A stretch of DNA of 64,000 nt, taken from positions 12,493,062 through 12,557,061 of the forward strand of contig OZ024797.1 of assembly GCA_964017045.1 (NCBI GenBank), read 5' to 3'. The notes under the pieces are model-generated. The model ran no database searches. It saw only the letters and a program-made list of their open reading frames with translations, and was not told the origin of the DNA. This stretch comes from Omphiscola glabra. Taxonomy: Eukaryota; Mollusca; Gastropoda; Lymnaeidae. Below, piece after piece: positions 15,245 through 26,863 of this stretch (its first letter is position 1; each line of letters starts with the position of its first letter). The position numbers and the translations under genes are program-made.

Positions 15245-16481
15245 GAAGATTTAAAAAACAACAACAAGCAATACATATTCTAGCAATAATATAATTTAGA
15301 CTTTAGACCGTAACATTTCTTTAATAAAATGTGGAATATGACACTGACTCCGGTAGACGCCAGTCATAGATTCTAATGGTAACAAACTTAAAATGTGTAA
15401 CATCAATTTTTAAAATATAATCAATTGTTATTTTGTTGTTTTTTTTTTTGCGATTTCTATAAGATCGTAAGCATGGTGCGGGGGGTTGGGGGGGGGGGGG
15501 ATTTCAACAAAATTAATCAGCTTAAAAGTTTGACCGTTGTTGAAAAAAAAATGTGTGTGTATGGGGGGGGGGGGGGTAAGGGTGTTAATAAATGTTGACA
15601 GAATTAATGGAAGGCTCTTTTACAGCATTCATCTTCTTCACGTGTCATATTTCATATGGTCTACATCTCTTTCTATTCCCCACGTGAACTTCTTCTCTTG
15701 TTATTACCCTGTGCACTCCATGACGTACATTGTCTAGACTCTAGACATATTTGATTTTTTGTTCCCCCAATATTTTCTCAATACGAAATCCAACTCCATT
15801 TTCACCTTATTTTTTTTAGATCTCATGGAAATGTTTTAGTCTATACCCGTGCAACCTACAGGGCTGAATTCACACATTTCTACGCCTTATGCCAAAGCAC
15901 ATAATCATATGAAAGAAACATTATATAAATACTTCATACAAATCTGAATTCTTTGAACCACATTATATTTTTACTGGAAATCTACCCTACTAAACTACTT
16001 GTGAAATAGCACAACATAAACACCCACATTTAGATTGGTTGACTCAGGGGCCGTAAGCCAGAAAGAAGTAAAGCAGAAAAAGTTGACAGGGGTGTTCGCT
16101 AAATGATTGAAGCAGACTTCACGAGATCTGTCAACTTCAATGCAAAAATATAACGAACAAGCACTTTTCATGGACAGAAGCACGAATGAAGAATTTCTAG
16201 TAGGTATTTAAGGGTTGCGGACCGCAGTTTTAGAGCCCCTTTAAAGTTTTCACGGGACAGGGGCCACGTGCGCTGTCTTTGTACGCTAAATACGTCGCCA
16301 CTCACTAGAGTCTGCAATCAATCTTTTCTTGTCTTTCTTATTAGACTTATCCGTTTGAAATAATAAATTCATAATGCTTTTAAACAGACATGAAATAATT
16401 CAAACGAAAAGTATCAGGAATGTATTTTTTTTAAAAAATCAGTAGCTTTCAAGGATTTTAAATCATACTTATTCTAGACCA
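15245..16481. other. Intergenic DNA with long G runs
   Basis: No gene is recognisable. Runs of 12 or more G occur near 15489-15500 and 15563-15576. The remainder is ordinary AT-rich sequence between the giant array and the first MITE. Confidence 0.5.
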
Positions 16482-16489
16482 GTGGTTCT

Positions 16490-16667
16490 CAAATTGTTGG
16501 TCACGACTCTCTCCAGGGGTCGAATAACATTAACACAGGGGTCGCCTAAGACCATCGGAAAACTCATATTTATGAAGTAGCAATAAAATAATTTTATGGT
16601 TGGGGGTCACTACAACATGAGGAAATGCATTAAAGGGTTGCGGCATTAGGAAGGTTGAGAACCACTG
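16490..16667. mobile_element. SPIN-like hAT MITE
   Basis: A 178-bp element with terminal inverted repeats (CAGTGGTTCTCAA at the left, TTGAGAACCACTG at the right) and a perfect 8-bp target-site duplication, TTCTAGAC, at 16482-16489 and 16668-16675. The internal words, read on the minus strand (CCTTCCTAATGCCGC, GACCCCCAACCATAAAATTA, TTGCTACTTCATAA), match what I know of the SPIN ('space invader') hAT family. It is non-autonomous, with no coding capacity. Two relatives lie at 60372 and 61238. Confidence 0.9.
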
Positions 16668-16675
16668 TTCTAGAC

Positions 16676-17392
16676 TATTAAACTGAAAATGAAAACGATT
16701 TTGCGATGGCATAATTCAATCTATCCGCAGAACCGCCATCCTGGTTGACGTCATACAACAGGGAGTTCTTTACTGTGAGGTGTAGTGAGGATGCCACTGA
16801 TTAGTGTTTACAAGTACGTTGCTCTACTCAGCATTCTCAGATATTATACAGGGCAAAATGCTGAACGTTCTCCATTTTTAGTGCGTGTAACTAAATAAAA
16901 CAGGTGCTTATCTGCCATAAGGCGGATCTTGGGGGACATTTAACATTAAAATGTGGCATTCCCTTCACTACCGTGCCGACATCAACAGCCTGTTTATGTA
17001 GGACTGTGGACAAAGCCGCTATTTCAGCGGACCATTACTTATCCTAGATACGCCACTGGCTTTATCCAGCCTCTCAAGTGTTTCTCACACACCTATAAAT
17101 AGCTCACAGCGAGTCATGAACGCTTTTAATGTATATTTTGACCTTAAATTCAATTTTCTGGGTTTCTTTAAAAAAAAATAAAAATAAAAATCAAATACAA
17201 TTTTTAAAAAACGCAACTTTCCGCCACTTTTGGAGTGCATAAAATAACGAGCAGAGAGGTCCACGGGGATATCGGAGGTCTGTGCGGTCTTCACATTCAT
17301 ACAACTTAGTGGAATAGTTCTTTTTGGAGGACTGCTCGTCTTTTTTAAGTAAATTGTTTTGGGGCGATATTTGAGAGAGACGAATTGCGAAC
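16676..17392. other. 5' flank of lectin gene 1
   Basis: Upstream non-coding sequence between the MITE and the first lectin exon. A TATA-like motif is listed separately. No transposon ends or further exons were seen. Confidence 0.5.
17239..17247 (+). promoter_or_regulatory. Possible TATA box of lectin gene 1
   Basis: ATAAAATAA lies 146 bp before the start codon, which allows a short 5' leader. The same nine bases occur 31 bp before the start of gene 3 (28715-28723), too close for a normal leader there. In an AT-rich genome this is weak evidence. Confidence 0.25.
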
Positions 17393-18632
17393 ATGTTTGG
17401 TACTTTAACCTTCGCACTCTTCACTGTTTTACTCTTCGACTTTGGTAAGTTGTATTTTTAAAAAAAAAATGTTATGTTGTTATGTGTACATAAAATTGTA
17501 TGGATGAAGTCTAGGGCACATGTGGCGTGTACATGAACGTATGGAACAGTCAATAAGATGCAACTTTTTTTTTAAACGATCACAGTTTCTCTTATACAAA
17601 ATTGTTTTATTTTTTGTTCTCACTGAAAGATACTTGCTAATATCAGGCTTCATCGATTACACTAACTTATAAGTCAAGGTTTTGCTCCTGGGGGTGGGGG
17701 GTTGACCAGTTCCAGGGGCGGTCATGGGGATGGATGACTTAGATGTTGAGTCACTGGAAATGAAAAAAAAAATGATTTCATACTGAATCAATTAGGCATG
17801 TTTTACCACACACCATATAGTCATTTTCTATTTTTTTAAAATTTAATTTGATAATTTGTTTTGAAAATGGTAAATCTAAATCACTTGATATCGGTCATAT
17901 CGACAACCACCGTCATTGAGACAGTTTAAATTATATATATATATATATTTATTTATTTATTTGTATCGTCATCAACTCCTATACTTACAACTACTTTTGA
18001 GCTGCAAATGTCAAACAGGCCGTGTTTCGAACTTTCGATTAACTTTATGGGTATCATTTCAAATGCTCCATTGAAGTTATTTTTTTTAATGACCTCATCA
18101 CCAAGTATTTTAATAACCTATTCTCATCAACACAGGTGCTTCCCAGCTAGATAAATGTCCAGCAGGTGTGACCAAAGACCGCTACCTTCAAGTCCATGGC
18201 GACTCGTGCTTCTGGTTCGTCATCTTCCGCCAGAGAACTCACTCACAAGCCAAAGCGGACTGCGCGAGCTTCGGAGGCACCTTGGCTCTGGTCAAAACGC
18301 AGGCGCTCAACGACTACATCTACAACCAGATGGTGCAGACCTACAGGAGCCCCGTGGGCACGCTCTGGATCGGCCTCAACGACATAAACAACGAAGACAC
18401 GTTCGTCTGGGAGGACGGGTCAAGTCTGGCGTACAGCAACTTCGCCACCTCAGAAGGGACGGCCAACAACACCCAGGGCGTCCACACACCACACCCAAAC
18501 GAAGACTGCGTTGTCATCGACATAGGCGCCCGGGGCAAGTGGCGAGATTACCAGTGTGATCTTCACACCACGTCCATCATCGACACGGCGGAGCTCCACT
18601 CGTACGTCTGCCAGTTCAAATTAAGCGCCTAA
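17393..18632 (+). CDS. Secreted C-type lectin-like protein, gene 1 (two exons)
   Basis: Exons are 17393-17444 and 18136-18632. The donor is GTAAGT and the acceptor follows CAACACAG; the 691-bp intron is phase 1 and splits a Gly codon. The product has 182 residues. Residues 1-18 form a hydrophobic signal peptide (MFGTLTFALFTVLLFDFG). Residues 25-178 are one long-form CTLD with six cysteines (25, 42, 60, 142, 158, 176), FGGTLALV at 63-70, WIGLND at 95-100, WEDG at 109-112 and EDCVVID at 140-146. The usual WND calcium motif reads WRD (153-155), and no EPN or QPD sugar motif is present, so calcium-dependent sugar binding is uncertain. NNT at 128-130 is a potential N-glycosylation site. It is probably an extracellular recognition or mucus/matrix protein of the perlucin-like type; the ligand is unknown. 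The start is the only ATG directly before a signal peptide and a phase-1 donor. Confidence 0.93.
17930..17962. repeat. (AT)n and (TTTA)n microsatellite in intron of gene 1
   Basis: Alternating AT followed by TTTA units, inside the intron of lectin gene 1. Confidence 0.9.
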
Positions 18633-18775
18633 TATCAAGAAAGTCGAAAAACGATAATTTATTCCTAAAACACTCGCTCCCATTAGTTTGTTAAGACCAT
18701 AAAATACTAGTGTACTTCATTTTTTGTAAGCACTGTATGTAACTTGCGTCATGACCCATTCATATTCACGTAAAT

Positions 18776-18781
18776 AATAAA
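18776..18781 (+). terminator. Poly(A) signal of lectin gene 1
   Basis: AATAAA lies 144 bp after the stop codon and is the first canonical signal there. Confidence 0.7.
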
Positions 18782-20312
18782 AACAAACACCCCACACTTT
18801 ATGAGTTTATTTTCCGTTGGCTTTTATTTCCCGAAATGGTCAACTACTCCCCCCCCCCCCCCCCCGTTATGTCAATTCTGTTTGTTGTCTCAAGCGCATG
18901 CGCATGCCTTGTGTTTTTCAAACACTCACGCAGGCTTTCATTTAAAAGGGCAATTCATTTACGATGGTTGAAATTTCCGGATCTACATATTTTGTGGGAC
19001 TATCGCAAAATTTATTTATCTAACCTCTAACAAAACTTATGCTTAAAAAGTATACTCCCCCCCTCCCCCTCCTCACAAGTTAAATATCAAGCTACAGCCT
19101 TGCATGGAATCAAGTATCCCATTTTAATACACAAGTCATTACCCTGCTTTGTCGTCTGGTTGTTTTTTTTAGCAGTGGGTATGGGTTTTCACAAAGTTTT
19201 TTTTTTTTGTGTGGCCCTGAAGTTCCTTCTCCAAACCAAAGCTGAGGTGCAACTTTGAAATAAAATTCACCAGCATACTGGATATTTTGTCTGTACAAAT
19301 ATTAAAGTTCAACGTTTAAAAAAATAAAAAGATTATTAAATTTATTTCGGTTTCAAAAATGAGACCGGAGTCGGATGGGGCCATGAGAATAGTTAACATT
19401 GAGACCCATTTATGCCTGCTCAGTGGTAGAAATTTTAAAGGGGTGATTGAACTTGTTCTTATTAATTGGAGGCTCATTTACACACGGTGATGAGTCTTTG
19501 GGTACTCCGTGCACGTAGCTCACGTATTTCACACGAGTCTCCAAATGCCAAACGGCCATTAATGAACTTATATGCAACATCACATTTGTTTGCATAACTA
19601 ACATAATAGTCTTATTCCTTTGTCTCCTTGACTTAATTTCGCTATTGGACAAATCAGGAATGAACAGTTGCAACGTCTTTTGTGGTCCTACACTTGTAAC
19701 ATAGTGAGTCAAACAATGCCCGGGCCTCTAACCTTTTTACATTCAAAGTTAATTATTGAAAATAATTTAATGCAAAAATATTTCGATTCACGTTGCAGTT
19801 TGATCGTTGTATAAAAAAGGGGCCAAACATGCTTTTCAAGAAACTAGAATCGATTCTTATAATCGGTGAATCTCTTTAAGTCAATCCATAGCTTCCGCCG
19901 CCCCACGTCTACCCCGCAAATGCCCCGCGGTGTTTTACGGTGAACAGGTCCGCCCTTAAACATAGAGCTTTCAAGAAAATGGTAAATTAAGGTACAAAGT
20001 GGGTTAGGACCTCCATGAATCATTACATAAACAAAGTGGGTTGGGACCTCCATGAATCATTATATAAACGTAATAAACTTAAATTTAATATTTAACAGAT
20101 TCAACAAATTGTATTCATTACATATATAAAGAAAGATAAAGTGAATACACTCAACTAAAAACATGAAAGATAAGAACTTGTGACGTAAAATCAAATCAAA
20201 TCGTGGTTGTTAATAATTTTTAAAAAACAAAGACATTGGGTGGTGGAAAAGTAGCACATTTCTTAATTTGTATTTTTATTTACTGTATGGAGTCAGTGAC
20301 TTAAACTAAACG
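18782..20312. other. Intergenic DNA
   Basis: No gene or clear transposon was seen. It contains a run of about 17 C near 18849, and two tandem copies of a 37-bp word beginning AAAGTGGGTT at 19996 and 20033. Confidence 0.5.
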
Positions 20313-20382
20313 TTTTAGATCAGGGGTCACCAAACTTTTCTCCCAGTGGGCCGGATAACTGACAAAATGATGAGCGTGGGCC

Positions 20383-20537
20383 ACATAACCATTATGTACA
20401 ATACTTGAAAGCCACATAATCATTCTGTACAATACTTGCAAGCCACATAATCATTCTGTACAATACTTGCAAGCCACATAATCATTCTGTACAATACTTG
20501 CAAGCCACATAATCATTCTATACAATACTTGCAATCC
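20383..20537. repeat. 31-bp minisatellite, 5 units
   Basis: Five units with the core ACATAATCATTCTGTACAAT, just inside the left end of the hAT element. The first and last units are the most diverged. Confidence 0.93.
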
Positions 20538-21316
20538 AGACCGAAAGCTCTGGGAAAAAAAGACGAAAAACTACGTTTAGTATTCCATGTTAATCATGGG
20601 TGAGTGGCGTGCAATGCAAAAAAGCAAAGACAACCAAGAAAAATAATTTACTAAAAAAGTTATCAAAGAAGGCGACGTTAGCAAAAAGATAGTTACATCA
20701 GACCTAGTGCGCACATATTCGAATCTCACAAAGTAAGCAGCCAAAAAAGTTTAGTGAGATTTGTGAAATTTTGACGTTTGGCTTTCAAGATATCATCAAT
20801 GTTTGGTTTGGAATTGCTGCATCTAATCAAGAGAACTGCTTTTAAATGTTCATCAGTCAATCTCGTTCGATGGGTTGACTTCAGTTTTTAAAATGTTGGC
20901 TCACGGACAAAAGCTGTTCCAAACACTGATGCCATATCCGCAGCAAATTTCTGCAGTTTCGGAAACTCAACATCAGGTAAGCAGCGGTAAAATTCGACAA
21001 GTTTTCCTTCTCTGTTATTCTCTATAAAAAAGTCATTTGCTTGCAAATCAATGAGCTCCAGCTGCAGTTCAACTGGCACGTCATCAAGGTTACAATCAAA
21101 CGGATTCTGGAATAGAAGAATGTCACTCTCAGATCTGTAAATCTCTCTGAAAATGCTTCTTCAGGTCACGAATAATTTTTTCGGAAAATCGATGTTAACA
21201 TCCTCGGCGATTGTAGCACAACACTCTTGGAAACAGTGAAAATGAGAATAGTTTTCTCGTTCGAGTTGTGGTTCAAACAATGACAGCTTTCTCCGAAGTC
21301 CTTTGAATCTTCTGTA

Positions 21317-21616
21317 GAGATCACAGATGATGTTATCCTTAGAGATCACAGATGAGGTTATCCTTAGAGATCACAGATGAGGTTATCCTTAGAGATCACA
21401 GATGAGGTTATGCTTAGAGATCACAGATGAGGTTATCCTTAGAAATCACAGATGAAGTTATCCTTAGAGATCACAGATGAGGTTATCCTTAGAGATCACA
21501 GATGAGCTTATCCTTAGAGATCACAGATGAGGTTATCCTTAGAGATCACAGATGAGGTTATCCTTAGAGATCACAGATGAGCTTATCCTTAGGGATGACA
21601 GATGAGGTTATCCTTT
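21317..21616. repeat. 25-bp minisatellite inside hAT transposase sequence, 12 units
   Basis: Exactly twelve 25-bp units with the core GAGATCACAGATGAGGTTAT. On the minus strand the unit next to the surviving coding sequence reads as codons KDNIICDL of the transposase. The array therefore grew from coding DNA of the element, and the 25-bp period destroys the frame. Confidence 0.93.
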
Positions 21617-22029
21617 CCCTGAAGTCCCTGGTTCAAATGATCCACGTGTCAAGCCTCGCTTTTGTTTTCTTCGTAGCTGTATGGCGTAATTTTGTGACAT
21701 AATTATTTCGTCTGGCAAACCGCGGGCAGTACGGTTTTTAATATCCCCCACACACCACCCCCCCGTGACATTTCCAACACGCCTCTTCCTTTCACCCATT
21801 GACAGTTTTGTGGTAGTTATCAGTCTATAATATATTTGAGGAAATAAGCTTAATAGATATTTATTCTTTTTTTTTGTTGTTTTGTGTAAACAGCTTTTCC
21901 AAAAAAAATAAATCTCAAGTTACTTGGTAGGTTTTAATATGGTGTCATCACTTGTCAACAAATTTTAATTCAAATATACATTTCCTTTATGCTGAGCTGA
22001 CTCGAGTTTGAACCACGTTCTACTACATC

Positions 22030-22290
22030 TACATCTAATTGTCCCTTAGTCCTTGGACCATTGGGGCGCCACAGATGACACGAAAACTATCCTCCTCCAC
22101 TTCTCTCTGTTTTCTGCACTTCGCACAGCCTCGCCTAGCTTTAGTCCCGTCCACTCTTGATGTTATCTTGCCATCTTTTTCTCTATCTCCTCTTCATCCT
22201 TCCTCCTTTAGTTGTGCCTTGCATGATTTCTTTGGCGACACTATTTTTTCTTGTCACGTGGCCACACCATTCCAGTTTGCGCTTTGATAC
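22030..22290 (-). mobile_element. LINE C-terminal fragment nested in hAT
   Basis: Read on the minus strand, frames with one or two shifts give KLEWCGHVTR, then QGTTKGG, then, before the stop, KWRRIVFVSSVAPQW. This is the order of the C-terminal tail of common invertebrate LINE polyproteins. It is related to the fragment at 48100-48236. It lies wholly inside the hAT element, so it inserted later or was picked up with it. Confidence 0.75.
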
Positions 22291-22870
22291 CGTGAAAATG
22301 AGAAACGTTTTCTCGTTCCAGTTGTGCTTCAAACACGTTAAATTTCACTTAAATTTGTACCAGTGACTGATTGTGATAATGTGATCTGTTTGTCCACTCA
22401 ATATAAATTAATATCTATAGCAAATACAAGTCTGCAAAACAAAATGGCCGCAGTGTGTAATTAAAAACGTCGGCCATCTACTTTTAGCAGCTAACTTTTT
22501 TGACGCCAGTTTAACTCGATCCCACTAGGCACTGCGATGCGGGTAGTTATTTTATTCAGTATATATTCTGTATTTTTATTTATTTACTATTAAGATACTT
22601 TATTGTACAATTTTAAGACGATTTTGTACGATTTTAGGAGTTCGAGGGTAAACAGGTCTGCAATAAACAAGAACAGCTAGATACAATCATTTAAAATGGT
22701 ACATTTAAGGCACATAGCAGCCAGGAGGTCTCTTCACGAGTGAAGATCTCCTAGTACTCTAAACATAATATTTGAATTTAAATTGTATCAAAAGCTCTCG
22801 TGTTCCATACTTTTTCAAGTACCGCCAGCGGGCCTGATGAACTGATGTTTGGTGGCCCCCTGGTTTAGAT

Positions 22871-23483
22871 GTAGACATTGTGCTAAGAAGTAAACCACAA
22901 AATCAAATACGACATCGTCCACACAATTCACCAGAAAACGATTGTGGCCGTTGAGTTGACTGTAAAAACGTCACAAAAACCTCGGAAAAAAACTCTTAAT
23001 ATTATAAGCCGGATGAGACGATTGAATATTTTTTGAACGATTCTAACAACTGACCGAAAGGTCCGGTAACCTCCAAGACAACATCTCAGCGCTATACTTC
23101 GTCATTATCATTCACTCATTCTACATAATTGCTTATCTTATGTATGACGTCATTTCACCTTGACCAGGCACATATTTTCTTGTTGATTATATAAAACAAC
23201 TTAAAAAAAATCTAAATATGTTTTTGGGAACAGCCAACTTGGTGAATACTTTGGTCCAGCTTATCGCGTTCACTGTAGTTTTATTATTTGTTCTGTTAAA
23301 AGTTGCTGATAGGAGTTCTATGTACTTTTGTCCTATATAATTTTTTGTTCTGTTAACGTCTTGAAGAATGTAATAATATATCCATATTTTTAATTTAAAA
23401 TTTTGAAAACATTTAAATAAGGCATTTCAATGTGTTTCTGGCAACCAGAAAATATTTAGCCGGGTCCACAGTACAGTCCGAAA
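22871..23483. other. 5' flank of lectin gene 2
   Basis: Non-coding DNA between the hAT element and exon 1 of gene 2. TTTAAATAAGG near 23412 is a possible but weak TATA-like element, about 70 bp before the start codon. Confidence 0.45.
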
Positions 23484-24822
23484 ATGTTTATTGCCCTTAC
23501 TTTGACAGTAGTACTAAGTTTGGGTAAGTTTTTTATAAAAAAAGTTGTTTTCTTTACTAAGATAGCCACTTGCCGATCGCGTTATTGGGCGATATTTCTA
23601 AATATTTTGTCACTATAAGATGTATTTGTATACATGGGGCTTAACTACTTTATGTACTTCTTGAGCTCAGTTACTTTAAACAAAAATTATTGTCACGTTA
23701 TTTAGCTTTTAAGTTACTGCATGCATGAACGGTCCTCAAAGCGAAGCAGCAGTGGGGCCACATTGAGTCTGGTGCCTCGGTCCCCAGTCTTTTGAATCTC
23801 GTTAGTTACAAAAGCGTCACTCGGCTAAGACATTTGTCATGTTTGATGCCAGTCAGTGTTGTAGCACTGCCTAGTGCATGTATAGAATGCGTCAGTGTTG
23901 TAGCACTGCCAAGTGCATGTATGGAATGCGTCAGTGTTGTAGCACTGCCAAGTGCATGTATGGAATGCGTCAGTGTTGTAGCACTGCCAAGTGCATGTAT
24001 GGAATGCGTCAGTGTTGTAGCACTGCAAAGTGCATGTATGGAATGCGTCAGTGTTGTAGCACTGCCAAGTGCATGTATAGAATACAAAAAACCAAGGTTA
24101 CATTGTATATATATATACATGGTGACCCCAAAAAGTGAGAACTGCTCTTAATAATGACATCATAAATCGTAAACTATTCAACGTATTCTTGATACATTTA
24201 AACACATTAAAAATATCCAATGCATTGAATGGAAGCCGGATGTCATTTCCTAGTTGTCAACAACATCTGATATATCACTAAGGTCAATCTTTATCACTGT
24301 AATTCTTCTTCCCAATTAGTTACTTCCCAAACGGTCAACGACTGCCCAGCAGCCATCCCTAAAGACGTTCATCTCCAGGTCCATGGCGGTCTGTGCTACC
24401 AGTTCGTCTTGACGCCACACAAAACCCACACGGACGCCAAGAAGGCATGCGAGGCCAACGGTGGCACCTTGGCCATCGTCGCATCCAAACCCGTCCAGGA
24501 CTACATCTATGATCAGATGGTCCACACCTACAAGAGCACCTGGGGAAAAGTCTGGATCGGCCTCAACGACATCGCCAACGAGGACGTCTTCGTCTGGGAA
24601 GACGGCACCAAGCTGACCTACCAGAACTTCGCCCCCGGGGAAGGCATTCAGAACACCAGCCTCGTCGCCGTCGTGCCCCACCCGAATGAGGACTGCGTGA
24701 TCATCGACGTCCACGACAACGGCTTGTGGCGTGACTACCCGTGCGCCACTTCATCTTTCCTCATAGGCACCCAGACAGAGTCTCATTCGTATATTTGTCA
24801 GTACAAAGCCGGCGGTAGTTAA
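23484..24822 (+). CDS. Secreted C-type lectin-like protein, gene 2 (two exons)
   Basis: Exons are 23484-23523 and 24320-24822. The donor is GTAAGT and the acceptor follows the pyrimidine tract TTCTTCCCAATTAG; the phase-1 intron of 796 bp contains a 39-bp minisatellite. The product has 180 residues. Residues 1-16 are a short signal peptide (MFIALTLTVVLSL). The CTLD spans residues 22-175 with cysteines 22, 39, 57, 139, 155 and 173, NGGTLAIV at 59-66, WIGLND at 92-97 and HPNEDC at 134-139. The WND position reads WRD, and no EPN or QPD motif is found. The sugar-binding loop carries a potential N-glycosylation site (NTS). The first half of exon 2 is very close to gene 3 at the DNA level, while the second half is less so. 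The role is probably extracellular ligand binding, as in perlucin-like mollusc lectins; the ligand is unknown. Confidence 0.93.
23851..24084. repeat. 39-bp minisatellite, 6 units, in intron of gene 2
   Basis: Six units of 39 bp with the core TCAGTGTTGTAGCACTGCC. Because 39 is divisible by three and the unit lacks stops in several frames, it leaves open frames of about 60-120 codons on both strands. I read these as by-products of the repeat. Confidence 0.95.
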
Positions 24823-24878
24823 ATTTTTCGTCTCCGCTAACACTAACAACACTTTCTGCATTAAAAGATGAAATTGTA

Positions 24879-24884
24879 AATAAA
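24879..24884 (+). terminator. Poly(A) signal of lectin gene 2
   Basis: AATAAA lies 57 bp after the stop codon, with no closer candidate. Confidence 0.75.
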
Positions 24885-25014
24885 TATTACATCTTTCATA
24901 TATGTCTTTATTTTTTACGTCATATTTAATCATACATGGGCTTATTAACACCCGACTTTATCTGAGATAGTTTAAAACATAAACAAAGAGTCATACACTT
25001 ATGCACTTATTCCG

Positions 25015-25700
25015 GTTGACAAGTCTGTAGTGGCTTGCCGATTTGGAAGCGCTGGCCACCGACCCCCTCGGCGTTAACCCGGGGCACATTACCACCATTG
25101 CGTGTCCCGCGTGGCAGACACGGCCATGCATGGTAGTTGCTGGAATAAACAGCTCCTACAGGGCTGCCACCTGTGATGCTTCACAGGGGGAAGAAAAGGC
25201 AAACACAGGGTAGGGATCATGATTACAAGTTGCCGTTAAGGGATATGAGGCGATAGGCTGTGGTGGAAGCCTATGGCCGGTGATTTCAAATATGCAGCCC
25301 TGAGAAAGCTGCTCCTAGGCAACCGTTTCGTCCCAGCTACTTCGCGAATTAGTTGCGAGGTGGAAACCCACTGTAGAATCCCTCTTAGAGGGCGTCCGAT
25401 GCTTCCCCGGGACGGGTGGGGGGAGATATTAGGACGTTAATTTACCGTCCCGGCCCCTAGGAAAGTGGACTACGGACGCTTGAAACACAGCGTCTTCGGT
25501 CGACCAGACGTCTCAGGGCCGGGGGGGGGGGGGCTCCATCAGCAAACTCGATCGAGCAGTTGCTGGTGGGGGCGTCCCACGCCCGGGGAGGTCTCTGACG
25601 TCTTCCCGCACGGCCCGGCGCCGGGGTAACCCGGCGGCTGGCGAGTGTGGGTGGACGCCAGGGAGGGCATTAGGAGCGTAAGCTCGACGGCCCGCTGACG
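25015..25700. other. GC-rich island of unknown identity
   Basis: About 690 bp of clearly GC-rich sequence with sharp edges in AT-rich surroundings. It contains a G12 run near 25520 and several CG-rich words. No frame has recognisable protein motifs. It could be the 5' untranslated region of a LINE or another dispersed repeat, but I found no second copy in this window and no terminal repeats. Confidence 0.4.
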
Positions 25701-26037
25701 CCATTTCCTAATGAGATATATTTCAGTAGACGTAGTCTTATTATTAGTTGGCTTGCAGGCTGAGTTCAAAGTCCGGATTGTAGACCATAATTTCCCTTAA
25801 ATGTAGCCTTAATACATTTTGTTGAGGCAACATTTCAGTTTTTGATCACATTATTTGTCTGCTTTGTGCAATGAAATAAAAGGAAAAAAAAGGACGGTCC
25901 AGCACCCAAAATTGAATAGTTACGTAACGAATTATGGACCACCTGCATGGCCACAATAAGATTCGCATTTACTTTTAGGTTAAAGAAGGCTTAACTCTAA
26001 GGGACTTCAAAATCTAAGTCTCCTAAAAACCGAGGAG

Positions 26038-26225
26038 CAGTGGCGTAGTGACGGGGGGCAAGGGGACATCATGCCCCCGGGCGCTACTCACAAAGGGGCG
26101 TCAAATGGTATATTTTACTTTAAAATTGTATGGTTTTCGAATAGGGGGGGGGGCCGCTAAAAAGTATTGGGGGGCGCTAAAAAGGTATTGTGCCCCGGGA
26201 GCGAGTTAAGCTCGCTACGCCACTG
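26038..26225. mobile_element. hAT MITE
   Basis: A 188-bp element with terminal inverted repeats CAGTGGCGTAG and CTACGCCACTG and a perfect 8-bp target-site duplication, CCGAGGAG (26030-26037 and 26226-26233). It has no coding capacity. The similar GGCGTAG end at 52779 suggests one family. Confidence 0.92.
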
Positions 26226-26568
26226 CCGAGGAGCCATATTTCATAGATTACCAGTATACTATATGAAGGAGTGCATTCAAGTAGTGTAAAATAAAATAAA
26301 TAGTGAAACATGATGTGTGTAGGCGTAGGAAGACTAGACAGGACGGTTACAGGTTTATGATTTTTAAAAATATACACATTAAAATTAATTCATTAACCAA
26401 AGTTAATCACAAGCAATGTGTTAAATAAAAATCGTGCAGAATAACATGGTTTAAAAAAAAAATATCATGCCGTTGACTGTTTTCTTGATGCAGTGAATTA
26501 TTTTCTTGAACTGCTTTGACATAACAAAGACACGTGTGATGTCTTGTCATCTTCCCTTAAGAGTTGTT

Positions 26569-26676
26569 CCAGTATTATCACCGATGCCCTTAGCTCCAGT
26601 ACTATCACCGGTGCCCTTAGCTCCAGTATTATCACCGATGCCCTTAGCTCCAGTACTATCACCGATGCCCTTAGAT
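26569..26676. repeat. 27-bp tandem repeat, 4 units
   Basis: Four units with the core CCAGTATTATCACCGATGCC. The period is a multiple of three and creates an open frame of no recognised content. Confidence 0.93.
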
Positions 26677-26775
26677 ATTTCTACTCTTGATATTGAAATA
26701 AAATGTGATACCAGACTTGAAGCCAACGAACGTTGCAGAAATGAATTACCGGAAAGCGTGTTTATCGTACAATTT

Positions 26776-26863
26776 TGTACAGTGACATTGCAACAAGAAG
26801 AGCTACCTTGTACAGTGACACTGCAACAAGAAGAGCTACCTTGTACAGTGACCTTGAAACAAC
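26776..26863. repeat. 33-bp tandem repeat, about 2.7 units
   Basis: Two full units and one partial unit with the core TGTACAGTGACATTGCAACA. Confidence 0.9.

Larger units (their letters stand above)
20321..22862 (-). mobile_element. hAT transposon, GTF2IRD2-like transposase, decayed
   Basis: The ends are CAGGGGTCACCAAAC on the left and, on the minus strand, CAGGGGGCCACCAAAC on the right. They are flanked by near-identical 8-bp repeats, TTTTAGAT (20313-20320) and GTTTAGAT (22863-22870). The minus strand encodes the C-terminal half of a hAT transposase like the domesticated vertebrate GTF2IRD2 protein. In order it shows LRRKLSLFEPQL, VELQLELIDLQ, LVEFYRCLPD, FGTAFVREPTF, a premature stop, then RTRLTDEHLKAVL. 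The 5' half of the gene is not recognisable. Two minisatellites (20383-20537 and 21317-21616) and a LINE fragment (22030-22290) lie inside. It is 2,542 bp long and inactive. Confidence 0.88.

Noticed and set aside
24316..24714. Antisense open frame of 132 codons opposite lectin gene 2
   Set aside because: Explained by high GC at third codon positions in the CTLD exon; no recognisable domain.
25539..25769. Possible small proteins in the GC-rich island
   Set aside because: Pro/Arg-rich frames typical of GC-rich DNA, without motifs or an intact start context.
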